A stretch of 64,000 nt of DNA from Neomesorhizobium albiziae (GCF_900114255.1 NZ_FOSL01000002.1:496001-560000); one strand, 5' to 3'. Counted from the stretch's first letter, positions 1-8,757 are shown. Numbers and translations are program-made. The notes: generated by a model not told the origin, from the letters alone.

Positions 1-879
1 CAGCCGGTTGGCGGCGGAAGTTCCGGTGACGCCGACCGCGGCCATGTTAAGCACATGGTCGTCAGGCAGCGAGGACTTGCCGCCCTGCGTCTCGCAGACG
101 GGGACACCGGTGGCTTCGGCGAACCTGGTAAGTGCTGCGGAAGCGCCGGAATAGAGCACCCCGCCGCCGGCGATGATCAGCGGTTTTTTTGCTCGTTTCA
201 GCGCATCGGCGGCCTGCTTCAGTTCGGCAAGGTCCGGACGCGGGCGGCGCAGCACCCAGATACGCTCCTCGAAAAAGCTTTCGGGATAGTCGTAGGCTTC
301 TGCCTGCACATCCTGGCAGAGCGCCAGCGTCACCGGTCCGCATTCGGCCGGGTCGGTCAGCACCTGCATGGTGCGGGCAAGTGCGGGGATGATTTGCTCC
401 GGCCTGGTAATGCGGTCGAAATAGCGCGACACCGGGCGAAAAGCGTCATTGGCCGAAACCGTGCCGTCGCCAAACGCTTCGACCTGCTGCAGCACCGGAT
501 CAGGAATGCGGTTGGCAAAGACATCGCCCGGCAGCAAGAGCAGCGGCAGCCTGTTGACATGGGCAAGGGCTGCGGCGGTGACCAGATTGGTTGCTCCCGG
601 GCCGATCGACGTGGTGGCGGCCATGGCGCGGCGGCGGAAATGCGCCTTGCCGTAGGCGATCGCCGCATGCGCCATTGCCTGCTCGTTGTGGGCGCGGAAG
701 GTCGGCAATTCGTCGCGCACCTGGTAGAGCGCCTCGCCCATGCCGGCGACATTGCCGTGGCCGAAGATCGCCCAGACGCCGCCGAAGAACGGCAGCTTCT
801 CGCCGTCGATCTCGGTCATCTGCCGCGCCATGAACCGGGTCAGCGCCTGCGCCATGGTCAGGCGGATGGTCTTTGTCAT
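1..879 (-). CDS. iolD: 3D-(3,5/4)-trihydroxycyclohexane-1,2-dione hydrolase IolD, N-terminal part
   Basis: This is the first 293 codons of a gene that runs off the left edge. IolD is a thiamine-diphosphate enzyme that opens the ring of the trione-derived intermediate in myo-inositol catabolism; the family is about 600 residues long. The start MTKTIRLTMAQAL and the segment FRAHNEQAMAHAA, whose Glu66 would be the cofactor-activating glutamate, are characteristic. The ATG at 879 has a GGGAG ribosome site in the 20-nt gap after iolC, so the two genes are probably one transcript. iolE and iolB would be expected to the left but are outside the window. Confidence 0.93.
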   Translation of the reverse strand, partial: MTKTIRLTMAQALTRFMARQMTEIDGEKLPFFGGVWAIFGHGNVAGMGEALYQVRDELPTFRAHNEQAMAHAAIAYGKAHFRRRAMAATTSIGPGATNLVTAAALAHVNRLPLLLLPGDVFANRIPDPVLQQVEAFGDGTVSANDAFRPVSRYFDRITRPEQIIPALARTMQVLTDPAECGPVTLALCQDVQAEAYDYPESFFEERIWVLRRPRPDLAELKQAADALKRAKKPLIIAGGGVLYSGASAALTRFAEATGVPVCETQGGKSSLPDDHVLNMAAVGVTGTSAANRL

Positions 880-899
880 CGTTTCTCTCCCGGCGACCC

Positions 900-2825
900 T
901 TATGCCGCCTTGCGGCCACGCGCGGCAAGCCACGCCTTGGTGAGTTTTTCGAACCGTTCGGCCATATCGGAGACTGCCGCCTCGTCGGAAATTTGGCCGG
1001 CAAGCCATTTTTCGGCCGGCTCGGCGAAGATGGTGCGGCCAACGGCGAAACCCTTGACGACCGGCGCATTCGCAGTGGCGGCGAAGGCAGCCTCCAGTTC
1101 GTCCTGCGGCGCTTCCAACCCGAGCAGCACGACGCCCCGGCACCATGGGTCGTTCTTGTCGATCACCTTGCCGATGGCATCCCAGGCCGCTGCCGAGGCA
1201 TGCGGCTCGAGCTTCCACCAGTCCGGCTTGATGCCGAGATCATAAAGCTCCTGCAGCGCGCGCGGCACCGTATCCTCCGAGAGCGTGCCGTGTTTGCCGG
1301 CAATGATCTCGACCAGCAGTTCGCGGCCGACCTTGCGGGCCGCCTCGAACAGGGTGCGCAGCTTCGCCTGCTGTTCCTGCTTCAGAGCTTCCGGGTCATC
1401 CGGGTGATAGAAACAGAGGCACTTGATGCAATGGTCGACCGGCCACTCGGCAAGCTGGGAACCGATATCCTGCGAGAATTCGAAACGCAGCGGCCGCGAT
1501 CCCGGCAGCTCCACCGGGCGGCCGAGCCAGGCGAAGGGATGGTGGGCAAATTCGAACATCGCCTCGCGGCCATGTTTTTCGTCGATCAGCATCCCGTAGC
1601 CGTCCCGCCCTGCCGCGACTTTCGCCGCCGCCTTGACTGCGAGCACCTTGAAGTCGCGGATGCGCGCTTCGTCGGCGCCGCAACGTGCGGCGATATCTTC
1701 CAGTTGCACGCGATGGTCGATGGCAAGCGCCATCAGCGAAGGAATTTCGCGGCGGCGCGTCGTCGCCCAGTGGATGTGGTTGATCGCCGCGTCCTTGCGC
1801 AGCGCGCGGTGCGGGCTGCCGTTCTTCAGGAAGAACTGCAGTTCCTCCCAGGTCGGGTATTCCGGCGAGCAGAGCAGCCGCGACACCGCGAAGGCGCCGC
1901 ACGCATTTGCCCAGGTCGCCGCTGTCTCCAGGCTTTCGCCACCGAGCCAGCCACGCAGCAGGCCCGACATGAAGGCGTCACCAGCGCCAAGCACGTTGAA
2001 CACCTCGATCGGAAAGCCCTTGCCGACGATGCCATCCTCGAGGTCGTCGTTGATGGCGCCGTCATAGACGATGCAGCCCATGGCGCCGCGCTTCAGAACG
2101 ATGGTCGCCGGCGACAGGTTGCGGATCGTCTTCAGGGCGCCGAGAACGTCGTCGGCGCCCGAGGCGATCATGATCTCCTCCTCGGTGCCGACGATCAGGT
2201 CGCAATTCGGCAGCACGGTCTTCAACTGCCCGGACACCTTGTCCGACTTCACATAACGCTCGAAACCCTCCGCATGGCCGGCGAGGCCCCAGAGGTTCGG
2301 CCGGTAGTCGATGTCGAACACCACCTTGCCGCCATTCGCCTTGGCGATGCGGATAGCCTTGCGCTGGGCCGCATCGCTGTTCGGACGCGAAAAATGCGTG
2401 CCGGTGACGACGATCGCCCGCGCCGAGGCGATGAAGGCCTCGTCGATGTTGTCTTCCGAAAGCGCCATGTCGGCGCAATCGGACCGGTAGAAGATCATCG
2501 GCGAGACGCCCTCCTCCTCGACCGCAAGCAGAACCAGCGCTGTCAGCCGCTCGGGATCGGTGGCGATGCCGGCGGTGGCGACGCCTTCGCGCGCCAGTTG
2601 CTCCTTGATGAAGCGCCCCATCTGCTCGTCGCCGACGCGGGTGATCAGCGCCGACTTCAGCCCGAGCCTGGCGGTGCCGATGGCGATGTTGGCGGGGCAG
2701 CCGCCCACCGACTTGGCGAAGGAGCCAATGTCCTCCAATCGTGTGCCGATCTGCTGGCCGTAGAGATCGACCGAAGCCCGCCCTATGGTAACGACGTCGA
2801 GAGCCTCGGCATTGGCGCGTGGCAT
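900..2825 (-). CDS. iolC: 5-dehydro-2-deoxygluconokinase IolC fused to a DUF2090 domain
   Basis: 641 residues. Residues 1 to about 325 form a PfkB/ribokinase-family sugar kinase with an N-terminal TIGRASVDLYG strand and the second PfkB signature GAGDAFMSG near residue 285. This domain phosphorylates 2-deoxy-5-keto-gluconate in inositol catabolism. Residues from about 335 on form a DUF2090 domain (MALAIDHRVQLEDIA and following), related to class I aldolases. The fusion is normal for alpha-proteobacterial IolC but absent from the Bacillus enzyme, so the protein may join kinase and aldolase steps; that role is inference. It is the first gene of the leftward iol operon and diverges from iolG. A long open frame on the opposite strand here is a codon-bias shadow. 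Confidence 0.94.
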   Translation of the reverse strand: MPRANAEALDVVTIGRASVDLYGQQIGTRLEDIGSFAKSVGGCPANIAIGTARLGLKSALITRVGDEQMGRFIKEQLAREGVATAGIATDPERLTALVLLAVEEEGVSPMIFYRSDCADMALSEDNIDEAFIASARAIVVTGTHFSRPNSDAAQRKAIRIAKANGGKVVFDIDYRPNLWGLAGHAEGFERYVKSDKVSGQLKTVLPNCDLIVGTEEEIMIASGADDVLGALKTIRNLSPATIVLKRGAMGCIVYDGAINDDLEDGIVGKGFPIEVFNVLGAGDAFMSGLLRGWLGGESLETAATWANACGAFAVSRLLCSPEYPTWEELQFFLKNGSPHRALRKDAAINHIHWATTRRREIPSLMALAIDHRVQLEDIAARCGADEARIRDFKVLAVKAAAKVAAGRDGYGMLIDEKHGREAMFEFAHHPFAWLGRPVELPGSRPLRFEFSQDIGSQLAEWPVDHCIKCLCFYHPDDPEALKQEQQAKLRTLFEAARKVGRELLVEIIAGKHGTLSEDTVPRALQELYDLGIKPDWWKLEPHASAAAWDAIGKVIDKNDPWCRGVVLLGLEAPQDELEAAFAATANAPVVKGFAVGRTIFAEPAEKWLAGQISDEAAVSDMAERFEKLTKAWLAARGRKAA

Positions 2826-2908
2826 GGCCGGGTCCTTCCAAAAACATGCGGCGGGGTTCCAATTTGCTGTGGACTGGCGCCGCCAACCGGACTATGAGAT
2901 GGCCATAT

Positions 2909-2952
2909 GAAACAGAAATTCCGTTTAATAGTCAATTCGGAATATTTGTTCC
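2909..2952. promoter_or_regulatory. Probable IolR operator in the iolC/iolG divergent promoter region
   Basis: The AT-rich gap contains GGAA-TATTTG-TTCC at 2939-2952, an exact match to the GGAA-N6-TTCC palindrome I recall for IolR of Sinorhizobium meliloti. A weaker GAAA-CAGAAA-TTCC lies at 2909-2922. The same exact motif recurs before the sugar transporter operon at 5852. The site lies 31 nt before the iolG start and could control both directions. Confidence 0.7.
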
Positions 2953-2982
2953 GTTTTAAGTTTTCTGACAAGGAGGAATGAA

Positions 2983-3972
2983 ATGCTGCGTTTCGGAGTG
3001 CTGGGTGCAGGCAGGATCGGCAATGTGCACGCCAAGGCGCTGCGCGACTCCGGCCGGGCGCAAGTGGCCTTTGTCGCCGACGCGATGCCTGAAGCGGCCG
3101 CTGCGTTGGCCGCGAAGGTGGGCGCCAGAACCGGCTCGGTCGACGATGTCATCTCTTCTAGGGAGGTCGACGCGATCCTGATCGCGACGCCGACCGACAC
3201 GCATGCCGACCTCATCGAGCAGGCGGCGAAGGCCGGCAAGATGATCCTTTGCGAAAAGCCGGTCAGCCTGTCGGTCGAGCGCATCGAAGAATGCCTGAAG
3301 GTCGTCGAGAAGGCCGGCGTGCCGCTGATGATCGGTTTCCATCGCCGCTACGATCCCAACTATTCGGTGCTGGAAAGGCGACTGCGCGCCGGCGAGATCG
3401 GCGATGTCGAGATCGTCACCATCATCTGCCGCGACCCGACCCCACCGCCGGTTTCCTACATCGAGCGCTCAGGCGGCCTCTATCGGGACATGATGATCCA
3501 TGATTTCGACATGGCGCGGTTCCTGCTCGGCGAGGATCCGGTCACCGTACATGCGCTCGGTGCTTCGTTGGTGGACCCGGCGATCGGCAAGGCCGGCGAC
3601 ATCGACACCGCCGCCGTCCATATGCAGACGGCGTCCGGCAAGATGTGCGTCATCACCAATTCGCGCCGCGCCACCTACGGCCACGACCAGCGCATCGAGG
3701 TGCATGGCTCGAAGGGCATGCTGCGCGCCGGCAACATGCACCTGACCACGCTCGAAAAGGCCAATGACGGCGGCTTCACCAGCGACCTGATCCCGTTCTC
3801 CTTCATCGAACGCTACGAGGATGCCTACCGCATCGAGATCAATGCCTTCCTGACCGCGATCGAAAAGGGCGTGGCGCCGACGGCCTCCGGCCATGACGGG
3901 CTGATGGCGCAGAAGCTTGCCGAAGCGGCGGCTGAATCGCTGAAGACCGGCCAGGCCGTTGCGGTGCGCTGA
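2983..3972 (+). CDS. iolG: Inositol 2-dehydrogenase (Gfo/Idh/MocA family)
   Basis: 329 residues. It oxidises myo-inositol to 2-keto-myo-inositol with NAD+, the first step of the pathway. The N-terminal Rossmann motif is FGVLGAGRIGNVHA, and the family Glu-Lys-Pro motif is present (CEKPVSLSVERI, about residue 90). Downstream is the GFO/IDH C-terminal domain with GGLYRDMMIHDFDMARF, whose aspartate and histidine fit the family's catalytic positions. An AGGAGG ribosome site at 2971-2976 is six bases from the ATG. It diverges from iolC across an IolR-type palindrome and is followed 22 nt later by an SDR gene in the same direction. Also called idhA in rhizobia. Confidence 0.92.
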   Translation: MLRFGVLGAGRIGNVHAKALRDSGRAQVAFVADAMPEAAAALAAKVGARTGSVDDVISSREVDAILIATPTDTHADLIEQAAKAGKMILCEKPVSLSVERIEECLKVVEKAGVPLMIGFHRRYDPNYSVLERRLRAGEIGDVEIVTIICRDPTPPPVSYIERSGGLYRDMMIHDFDMARFLLGEDPVTVHALGASLVDPAIGKAGDIDTAAVHMQTASGKMCVITNSRRATYGHDQRIEVHGSKGMLRAGNMHLTTLEKANDGGFTSDLIPFSFIERYEDAYRIEINAFLTAIEKGVAPTASGHDGLMAQKLAEAAAESLKTGQAVAVR

Positions 3973-3994
3973 CCCCAAAAACGGAGGAAATGAC

Positions 3995-4822
3995 ATGATC
4001 GATCCTGCGTCGCTGAAAAACCTTTCGCTCGAAGGCAAGGTAGCCATTGTCACCGGCTCGACACAGGGGCTCGGCGAGGCCATCGCAACCCTGTTTGCCG
4101 AACGCGGCGTGGCCGGGCTGGTCATAGCCGGCCGCAATGCAGCCAACGGCGAGAAGGTAAAAGCCGCTCTCGAAGCCAAAGGCGTCAGGACGGTCTTTGT
4201 CGCCGCCGACCTGGCAAAGGTCGAGGACGCGGAAAAGATCGTCACTGCTGCCGACAAGGCTTTCGGCCGTGTCGACATCCTGGTCAATGCGGCGGGCATT
4301 ACCGACCGCGGCTCGATCTGGGATACCGAGCCGGCGCTTTTCGACGCCATGTTCGCGGTCAACGTCCGGGCGCCGTTCTTCCTGATGCAGCATGCCCTCA
4401 AGGTCATGAAACGCCAGAAGATCGAAGGCTCCATCATCAACATCATTTCGATGTCGGGACATGGCGGCCAGAGCTTCATAACCGCCTACAGCGCCTCGAA
4501 AGGCGCGCTTGTTACCCTGACCAAGAACGTCGCCTACAGTGTCATGAACCACCGCATCCGCGTCAACGGATTGACCATCGGCTGGATGGACACGCCGGGC
4601 GAGGACCGCATCATGAAGACCTATCATGGCGCCGAGGACGGCTGGCTGAAGGAGGCCGAAAAGAACCGGCCATTCGGGCGGCTGCTCAAGGCCGACGAAG
4701 TGGCGCGCAGCGTCGCCTTCCTCGCCAGCGCGGAAAGCGGCCTGATGACCGGCTCGATCATCGACTTCGACCAGCAGGTGCTTGGGGCCGGCGACGCACC
4801 GGCGACACCGCCGGCGGTTTAG
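3995..4822 (+). CDS. SDR-family oxidoreductase in the inositol locus
   Basis: 275 residues of classical short-chain dehydrogenase type. It has the coenzyme site TGSTQGLGEA, the NAAG motif (VNAAGITDRG), a serine in IISMSGHGG and the catalytic YSASK. The ATG at 3995 follows GGAGG at good spacing and lies 22 nt after iolG, so the two are probably cotranscribed. Its position suggests a polyol or inositol-isomer dehydrogenase, or an oxidoreductase acting on a keto-inositol; the sequence does not fix the substrate. The 3' end converges on iolR across a palindromic repeat. Confidence 0.85.
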   Translation: MIDPASLKNLSLEGKVAIVTGSTQGLGEAIATLFAERGVAGLVIAGRNAANGEKVKAALEAKGVRTVFVAADLAKVEDAEKIVTAADKAFGRVDILVNAAGITDRGSIWDTEPALFDAMFAVNVRAPFFLMQHALKVMKRQKIEGSIINIISMSGHGGQSFITAYSASKGALVTLTKNVAYSVMNHRIRVNGLTIGWMDTPGEDRIMKTYHGAEDGWLKEAEKNRPFGRLLKADEVARSVAFLASAESGLMTGSIIDFDQQVLGAGDAPATPPAV

Positions 4823-4824
4823 TT

Positions 4825-4948
4825 CCTTCTCCCCATTCACGGGGAGAAGGTGTCACGAAGTGACGGATGAGGGGCGGCGCTGACTCTGAAAGGCTATCTC
4901 CGCCCCTCATCTGCCTGCCGGCATCTTCTCCCCGTAAACGGGGAGAAG
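4825..4948. repeat. Rhizobial palindromic intergenic repeat (paired hairpin)
   Basis: Two short hairpins, CTTCTCCCC-n-GGGGAGAAG at the left and again at the right end, flank an inner inverted pair (GATGAGGGGCGG / CCGCCCCTCATC). The whole folds into one long stem. It fills the convergent gap between the SDR gene and iolR and could also end both transcripts. Related GGGGAGA palindromes lie near 23540, 37950, 41455 and 43130. Confidence 0.8.
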
Positions 4949-4955
4949 AAAGCCT

Positions 4956-5789
4956 TCATCTCTCCCCTCGTCTCCCAGCCACCGCGACCGTCAACGTCAT
5001 TGCCAGCGCCATGGTCGCGGCCATCGAGCGGAAACCCTCGAAATTGGCCTCGACGATCTCAAGCAGCACGTCGGCGGAGGGCGCGATCGGCGAAAACACG
5101 GAATCGGTGATCGACACGATCTTGGCCTCGCGCGCCTTGGCCGCGTTGGTAAGGTTTACCGTCTCGCTGGCATAGGGCGTGAAACTCGTCGACAGCACCG
5201 CATCGCGAGAGGTGATGAAACTCGCCTGCTCGGCGCCCAGTCCGGCCAATGCGTCGATCAGGATGTTGCGAATGCCGAGCTTGCCCATGGCGTAGCTCAT
5301 GTATGAGGTGATCGGGAAGGAGCGCCGCAGCCCGATCAGGTAGATGGTGTCGGCGGCGGCCAAAACGTCGACGGCGCGCTCGATCGCGTCGTGGTCGACC
5401 TTGTCACGCAGATCGGCGACCGACCGTTCCGCCGCGGTCAGGAAACCATCCAGCACAAGACCCGACTTGCTGGTCGCGATCCCGTGCTCGCGCATCTGCG
5501 CCAGCCGCTCGTCATAATTCAGCACCCGCTCCCTCAGCCGCGAGCGGAACACTTCCTGCAGTTCGGAAAAACCCTGGTAGCCGAGCGCGCGGGAAAAGCG
5601 GACCAGCGCGGAGGGCTGCACCGCCGCGTGGCCGGCAATCGAGGCGACGGTCCCGAAGGCGACCTCGTCGGGATTTTCCAGCGCATAGGCGGCGATCTGG
5701 GTCAGCCGCTTGGGCAACTGTTCGGCGCGCTGCGCAATCAGAGCACGCAACGCCTGATAGTCTTTTGGGCCGCGATCCTGGTCATTCAT
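4956..5789 (-). CDS. iolR: RpiR/MurR-family regulator, probable IolR
   Basis: 277 residues. Residues about 10-95 form an RpiR-type helix-turn-helix (LTQIAAYALENPDEVAFGTVASIAGHAAVQ is its core region, with the second helix near PSALVRFSRALG). Residues about 130-260 form a SIS sugar-phosphate-binding domain (AADTIYLIGLRRSF). In rhizobia, RpiR-family IolR represses the inositol genes and is thought to respond to a pathway intermediate. Here it sits inside the inositol locus, diverges from the sugar transporter operon, and GGAA-N6-TTCC sites occur before that operon and before iolG. The assignment as IolR rests on family plus context. Confidence 0.85.
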   Translation of the reverse strand: MNDQDRGPKDYQALRALIAQRAEQLPKRLTQIAAYALENPDEVAFGTVASIAGHAAVQPSALVRFSRALGYQGFSELQEVFRSRLRERVLNYDERLAQMREHGIATSKSGLVLDGFLTAAERSVADLRDKVDHDAIERAVDVLAAADTIYLIGLRRSFPITSYMSYAMGKLGIRNILIDALAGLGAEQASFITSRDAVLSTSFTPYASETVNLTNAAKAREAKIVSITDSVFSPIAPSADVLLEIVEANFEGFRSMAATMALAMTLTVAVAGRRGER

Positions 5790-5830
5790 GGGATTCAGCG
5801 CTCATTCTTCCGCCAATCTTGTTTTAGGCC

Positions 5831-5865
5831 TTGACGCAGAAAACCAGAAATGGAATAAAAATTCC
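5831..5865 (+). promoter_or_regulatory. Probable promoter with IolR operator before the sugar ABC transporter
   Basis: A TTGACG box at 5831-5836 is followed 17 nt later by AATAAA, a plausible though weak sigma-70 promoter. GGAA-TAAAAA-TTCC at 5852-5865 overlaps the -10 region and matches the IolR palindrome. A further inverted pair, GTTCC...GGAAC, lies at about 5892-5909. The site is in the divergent gap between iolR and the transporter genes and could also give autoregulation. Confidence 0.65.
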
Positions 5866-5930
5866 ACATAAAATTTTGAATGCACCATTTGTTCCAAATT
5901 TGAGGAACTGGACAGGGAGGAAACCAAGCC

Positions 5931-6728
5931 ATGTCCGAAGTGACCGGTCAAGCGATCGAGCCTTTGCTCGAGGCGCGCGACATCAAGAAGTACTTCGGCG
6001 CCATCACGGCGCTCAACGGGGTGAGCTTCCATGTCTCCGCCGGCGAGGCGCTGGGCGTCGTCGGCGACAATGGCGCCGGCAAGTCGACACTGATGAAGAT
6101 CCTGTCGGGCCTCTACAAGCCGAGCGAAGGCTCGCTGTTCTTCCAGGGCCAGCCGGTGCGGTTCGACTCGCCGCGTGACGCGCGCCAGATGGGCATCGAG
6201 ATGGTCTATCAGGACTTCGCGCTCGCTGGAAACATGCCGATCTACGAGAACATCTATCTCGGCCGCGAGCCGGGCCGCAAATTCGCAGGCATCACCATCA
6301 TCGACCGCGAACAGGCGCGGCAGATGGCGAAGGACCACCTCGACAAGCTGAAGATCCATGTGAAGTCGATCGACCAGACCGTCGAGGGCTTGTCCGGCGG
6401 GCAACGCCAGGCGGTGGCCATCGCCCGCGCGACGGCGTTCGACGCCAAGGTCGTCATCATGGACGAGCCGACCGCGGCCCTTGCCATCAAGGAAGTCGGC
6501 AAGGTGCTCGACCTGATCAAGACGCTGAAGGAGCATGGCGTCGCGGTCATCATCATCTCGCACCGCATGGACGACATCTTCTATGCCTGCGACCGCGTGA
6601 TGGCGCTCTACCAGGGCACCAACTTTGCCGAAGCGCCGCTCGACAAGACCCACCGAAACGAGGTGATCGGCTGGATCATGGGCACCAAGGGCCACACCGA
6701 AGCACTGGCGCACGACAAGGTTCACTGA
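5931..6728 (+). CDS. CUT2-family sugar ABC transporter ATP-binding protein
   Basis: 265 residues, a single-cassette ATPase of the CUT2 (ribose/fructose FrcA) type rather than the usual double cassette of about 500 residues. Walker A is GDNGAGKST, the signature is LSGGQRQAVAIARA, Walker B is VVIMDEPTAAL and the switch histidine is in ISHRMDD. It would power uptake through the permease that begins three bases after its stop codon. The operon starts next to iolR behind an IolR-like palindrome, so myo-inositol or an isomer is the most likely substrate. The assignment is by context. Confidence 0.88.
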   Translation: MSEVTGQAIEPLLEARDIKKYFGAITALNGVSFHVSAGEALGVVGDNGAGKSTLMKILSGLYKPSEGSLFFQGQPVRFDSPRDARQMGIEMVYQDFALAGNMPIYENIYLGREPGRKFAGITIIDREQARQMAKDHLDKLKIHVKSIDQTVEGLSGGQRQAVAIARATAFDAKVVIMDEPTAALAIKEVGKVLDLIKTLKEHGVAVIIISHRMDDIFYACDRVMALYQGTNFAEAPLDKTHRNEVIGWIMGTKGHTEALAHDKVH

Positions 6729-6731
6729 GTT

Positions 6732-7718
6732 ATGATCAGCAACAATCCCAGACTCGCCAGCTTCCTCGAACACTACGGCATTGTCGTCATCGTCGTCGTC
6801 ATGATGGTGCTGCTTTACGCCTCGCGTCCAGACGTCTTCCTGACGCTCGCCAACCTCACCAACATCATCAAGCAGAACGCCTCGCTGGCGCTTTTGGCGC
6901 TCGGCATGTTCGTGGTCATCGTGACCGCCGGCATCGACCTTTCCGTGGGATCGGTGATGGCGCTTGCCATGATGTGCCTGGCGGTGGCCGCGAAGGCGGG
7001 CGTGCCGTGGCCGATCGTCATCCTGATCGGACCGGCAGTCGGCATCGCCTGCGGCCTGGTCAACGGCTTCGGCCTGACCATCCTGCGCCTCCCGCACCCC
7101 TTCATCATGACGCTCGGCACGCTGAACGTCGCACGCGGCCTGTCCAGCCTGATCACCAACGGCGCGCCGGTCTCCGGCCTCGGCCCGCAGGTGCGCTATC
7201 TCGGTCAGGCCAACTACGATTTTGGCATCTTCCCGCCGCCGACCGGCCTGCCGGCCAGCCTGTTCGTGGTCGTCATCTGCGCCGCCGCCTTGTGGTTCTT
7301 CCTCAACCGCACCTCGCTCGGCCGCCACATCTTCGCCATCGGCGGCAACCCGCACGCCGCCCGCGTCTCCGGCATCAATGTCGACCGCGTGCTGGTCTAT
7401 GTCTACGCGATCAGCGGCTTCTTCGCCGGGCTTGCCGGATTGCTGCTTGCGGGCCGCACCGATTCCGGCTTTCCGCTGGCCGGCCAGAACGCCGAACTCG
7501 ACGCAATCGCCGCAGTGATCATCGGCGGCGCCTCCTTCTTCGGCGGGCGCGGCACCATTCTGGGCGTGCTTGCCGGCGTACTGATCATGGGGCTGATGCG
7601 CAACGGCCTCAACCTCAACAACATCAGTCCGTTCTGGCAGCAGATCCTGATAGGCCTGGTTATCATCCTTGCCGTCTACATCGACGTCATCCGACGGCGT
7701 GCAGCGGTGCGGACTTAA
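6732..7718 (+). CDS. CUT2-family sugar ABC transporter permease
   Basis: 328 residues with about nine to ten hydrophobic segments. It is a member of the RbsC/FrcC branched permease family, with the conserved cytoplasmic motif region AIGGNPHAARVSGINVDRV and the C-terminal segment IGGASFFGGRGTILG. It forms the inner-membrane channel with the ATPase just upstream and the periplasmic binding protein downstream. Its probable substrate is inositol, from position and the shared IolR-type operator. A strong hairpin follows its stop codon. Confidence 0.9.
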   Translation: MISNNPRLASFLEHYGIVVIVVVMMVLLYASRPDVFLTLANLTNIIKQNASLALLALGMFVVIVTAGIDLSVGSVMALAMMCLAVAAKAGVPWPIVILIGPAVGIACGLVNGFGLTILRLPHPFIMTLGTLNVARGLSSLITNGAPVSGLGPQVRYLGQANYDFGIFPPPTGLPASLFVVVICAAALWFFLNRTSLGRHIFAIGGNPHAARVSGINVDRVLVYVYAISGFFAGLAGLLLAGRTDSGFPLAGQNAELDAIAAVIIGGASFFGGRGTILGVLAGVLIMGLMRNGLNLNNISPFWQQILIGLVIILAVYIDVIRRRAAVRT

Positions 7719-7728
7719 GTTTAGCATA

Positions 7729-7763
7729 GCCATGCCCGGCGCCGTCTCCGCGCCGGGCATGGC
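7729..7763 (+). promoter_or_regulatory. Intra-operon hairpin between permease and binding-protein genes
   Basis: A perfect 14-bp stem (arms 7729-7742 and 7750-7763, loop CGTCTCC) lies ten bases after the permease stop and 39 nt before the binding-protein start. There is no T-run. It may act as a 3' processing or stability element, or as a partial terminator that sets the ratio of the binding protein to the membrane components. Confidence 0.7.
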
Positions 7764-7802
7764 CCGTTTATCGGAGACGAACTGTTCCTTGGGAGGAAAG
7801 CA

Positions 7803-8708
7803 ATGAAACGATTGATCCTGGCCAGCACCGCGTTGGCGATGATGATGGGCAGCACCTTGGCCGCCGACAAGTTCCTGGTCGACATGAAGGGCCCCGGCGC
7901 CGGCAACCCGTTCTGGGCGGCGGTGGAAGCCGGCGCGATGGAAAAGGGCAAGGAGCTCGGCGTCGAGGTGGTGGTGATGTCACCGCCGGCCGAATCCGAC
8001 GTCGCCGCGCAGATCGCGCAGATAGAAGACATGATCACCCAGGGTCTCGCCGGCATTGCGCTGGCGCCGACGGATCCGAATGCGCTCGCTCCGGTGGTCG
8101 ATGCCGCCAAGGCCAAGAACATCCCGGTGGTGTTCGTTGACACCAAGGGCACCAATGAAGGCATCACCTTCATCGGCACCGACAATGCCGCCGGCGCCAA
8201 GCTTGCCGCCGACTACATCTGCGGCAAGATCGAGAAAGGCTCGGAAGTCGCCATCCTGCAGGGCATCATCACGCAGTCGACAGGCCAGGCTCGCGCCACC
8301 GGCGCCAAGTCCGGCCTCGAAGGCTGCGGCCTGAAGGTGGTCGCCGAACAGACCGGCGAATGGGACCGCGCCAAGGGCCAGGCCGCGATGGAAAACATCA
8401 TCACCGGCAACCCCAACATCAAGGCGGTGTTCGCCTCCAACGACAACATGGCGCTGGGCGCTGTTGAAGCGCTGAAATCGGCCGGCAAGCTGGCCGACGT
8501 CATGGTCGTCGGCTTCGACGCCAATCCGGATGCGGCAGCCTCGGTTCTGGCCGGCGAAATGACCGCGACGGTCGCGCAGGCCCCGAAGAACATGGGCGGC
8601 TTCGGCATCCAGGCGCTGGTCGACCTGAAGGCCGGCAAGACCATCGAAGCCGTCATCGATACCGGCACCGTGCTGGTCGATAAGAGCAACGCCGAGCAGT
8701 ACAAATAG
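7803..8708 (+). CDS. Periplasmic sugar-binding protein of the CUT2 transporter
   Basis: 301 residues. A signal peptide MKRLILASTALAMMMGSTLAA is followed by a periplasmic-binding-protein type 1 fold related to RbsB and the inositol-binding IbpA/IntA proteins. Family landmarks include GPGAGNPFWAAVEAG, VVFVDTKGTNEGITFIG and FASNDNMALGAVEAL. It delivers substrate to the permease. SD GGGAGG lies before the ATG at 7803. A terminator follows. Substrate not proven; inositol is favoured by the iolR neighbourhood. Confidence 0.9.
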   Translation: MKRLILASTALAMMMGSTLAADKFLVDMKGPGAGNPFWAAVEAGAMEKGKELGVEVVVMSPPAESDVAAQIAQIEDMITQGLAGIALAPTDPNALAPVVDAAKAKNIPVVFVDTKGTNEGITFIGTDNAAGAKLAADYICGKIEKGSEVAILQGIITQSTGQARATGAKSGLEGCGLKVVAEQTGEWDRAKGQAAMENIITGNPNIKAVFASNDNMALGAVEALKSAGKLADVMVVGFDANPDAAASVLAGEMTATVAQAPKNMGGFGIQALVDLKAGKTIEAVIDTGTVLVDKSNAEQYK

Positions 8709-8725
8709 GCGTCAGCTTCTGGGAG

Positions 8726-8757
8726 CGGCCGGAGCCGTGCCGGGCTCCGGCCGTTTT
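8726..8757 (+). terminator. Rho-independent terminator after the binding-protein gene
   Basis: Perfect 11-bp GC-rich stem (8726-8736 with 8743-8753), six-base loop, then TTTT. It lies 17 nt after the binding-protein stop and before the separate oxidoreductase gene. Confidence 0.8.

Noticed and set aside
873-2897. 674-codon rightward open frame opposite iolC
   Set aside because: It lies on the complement of a clear iolC gene, is Arg/Gly/Asp-rich with no motif, and arises from third-position GC bias.
5802-7760. 652-codon leftward open frame opposite the sugar transporter genes
   Set aside because: The opposite strand encodes a canonical ATPase and permease. This frame is a His/Asp/Arg-rich shadow without a ribosome site.
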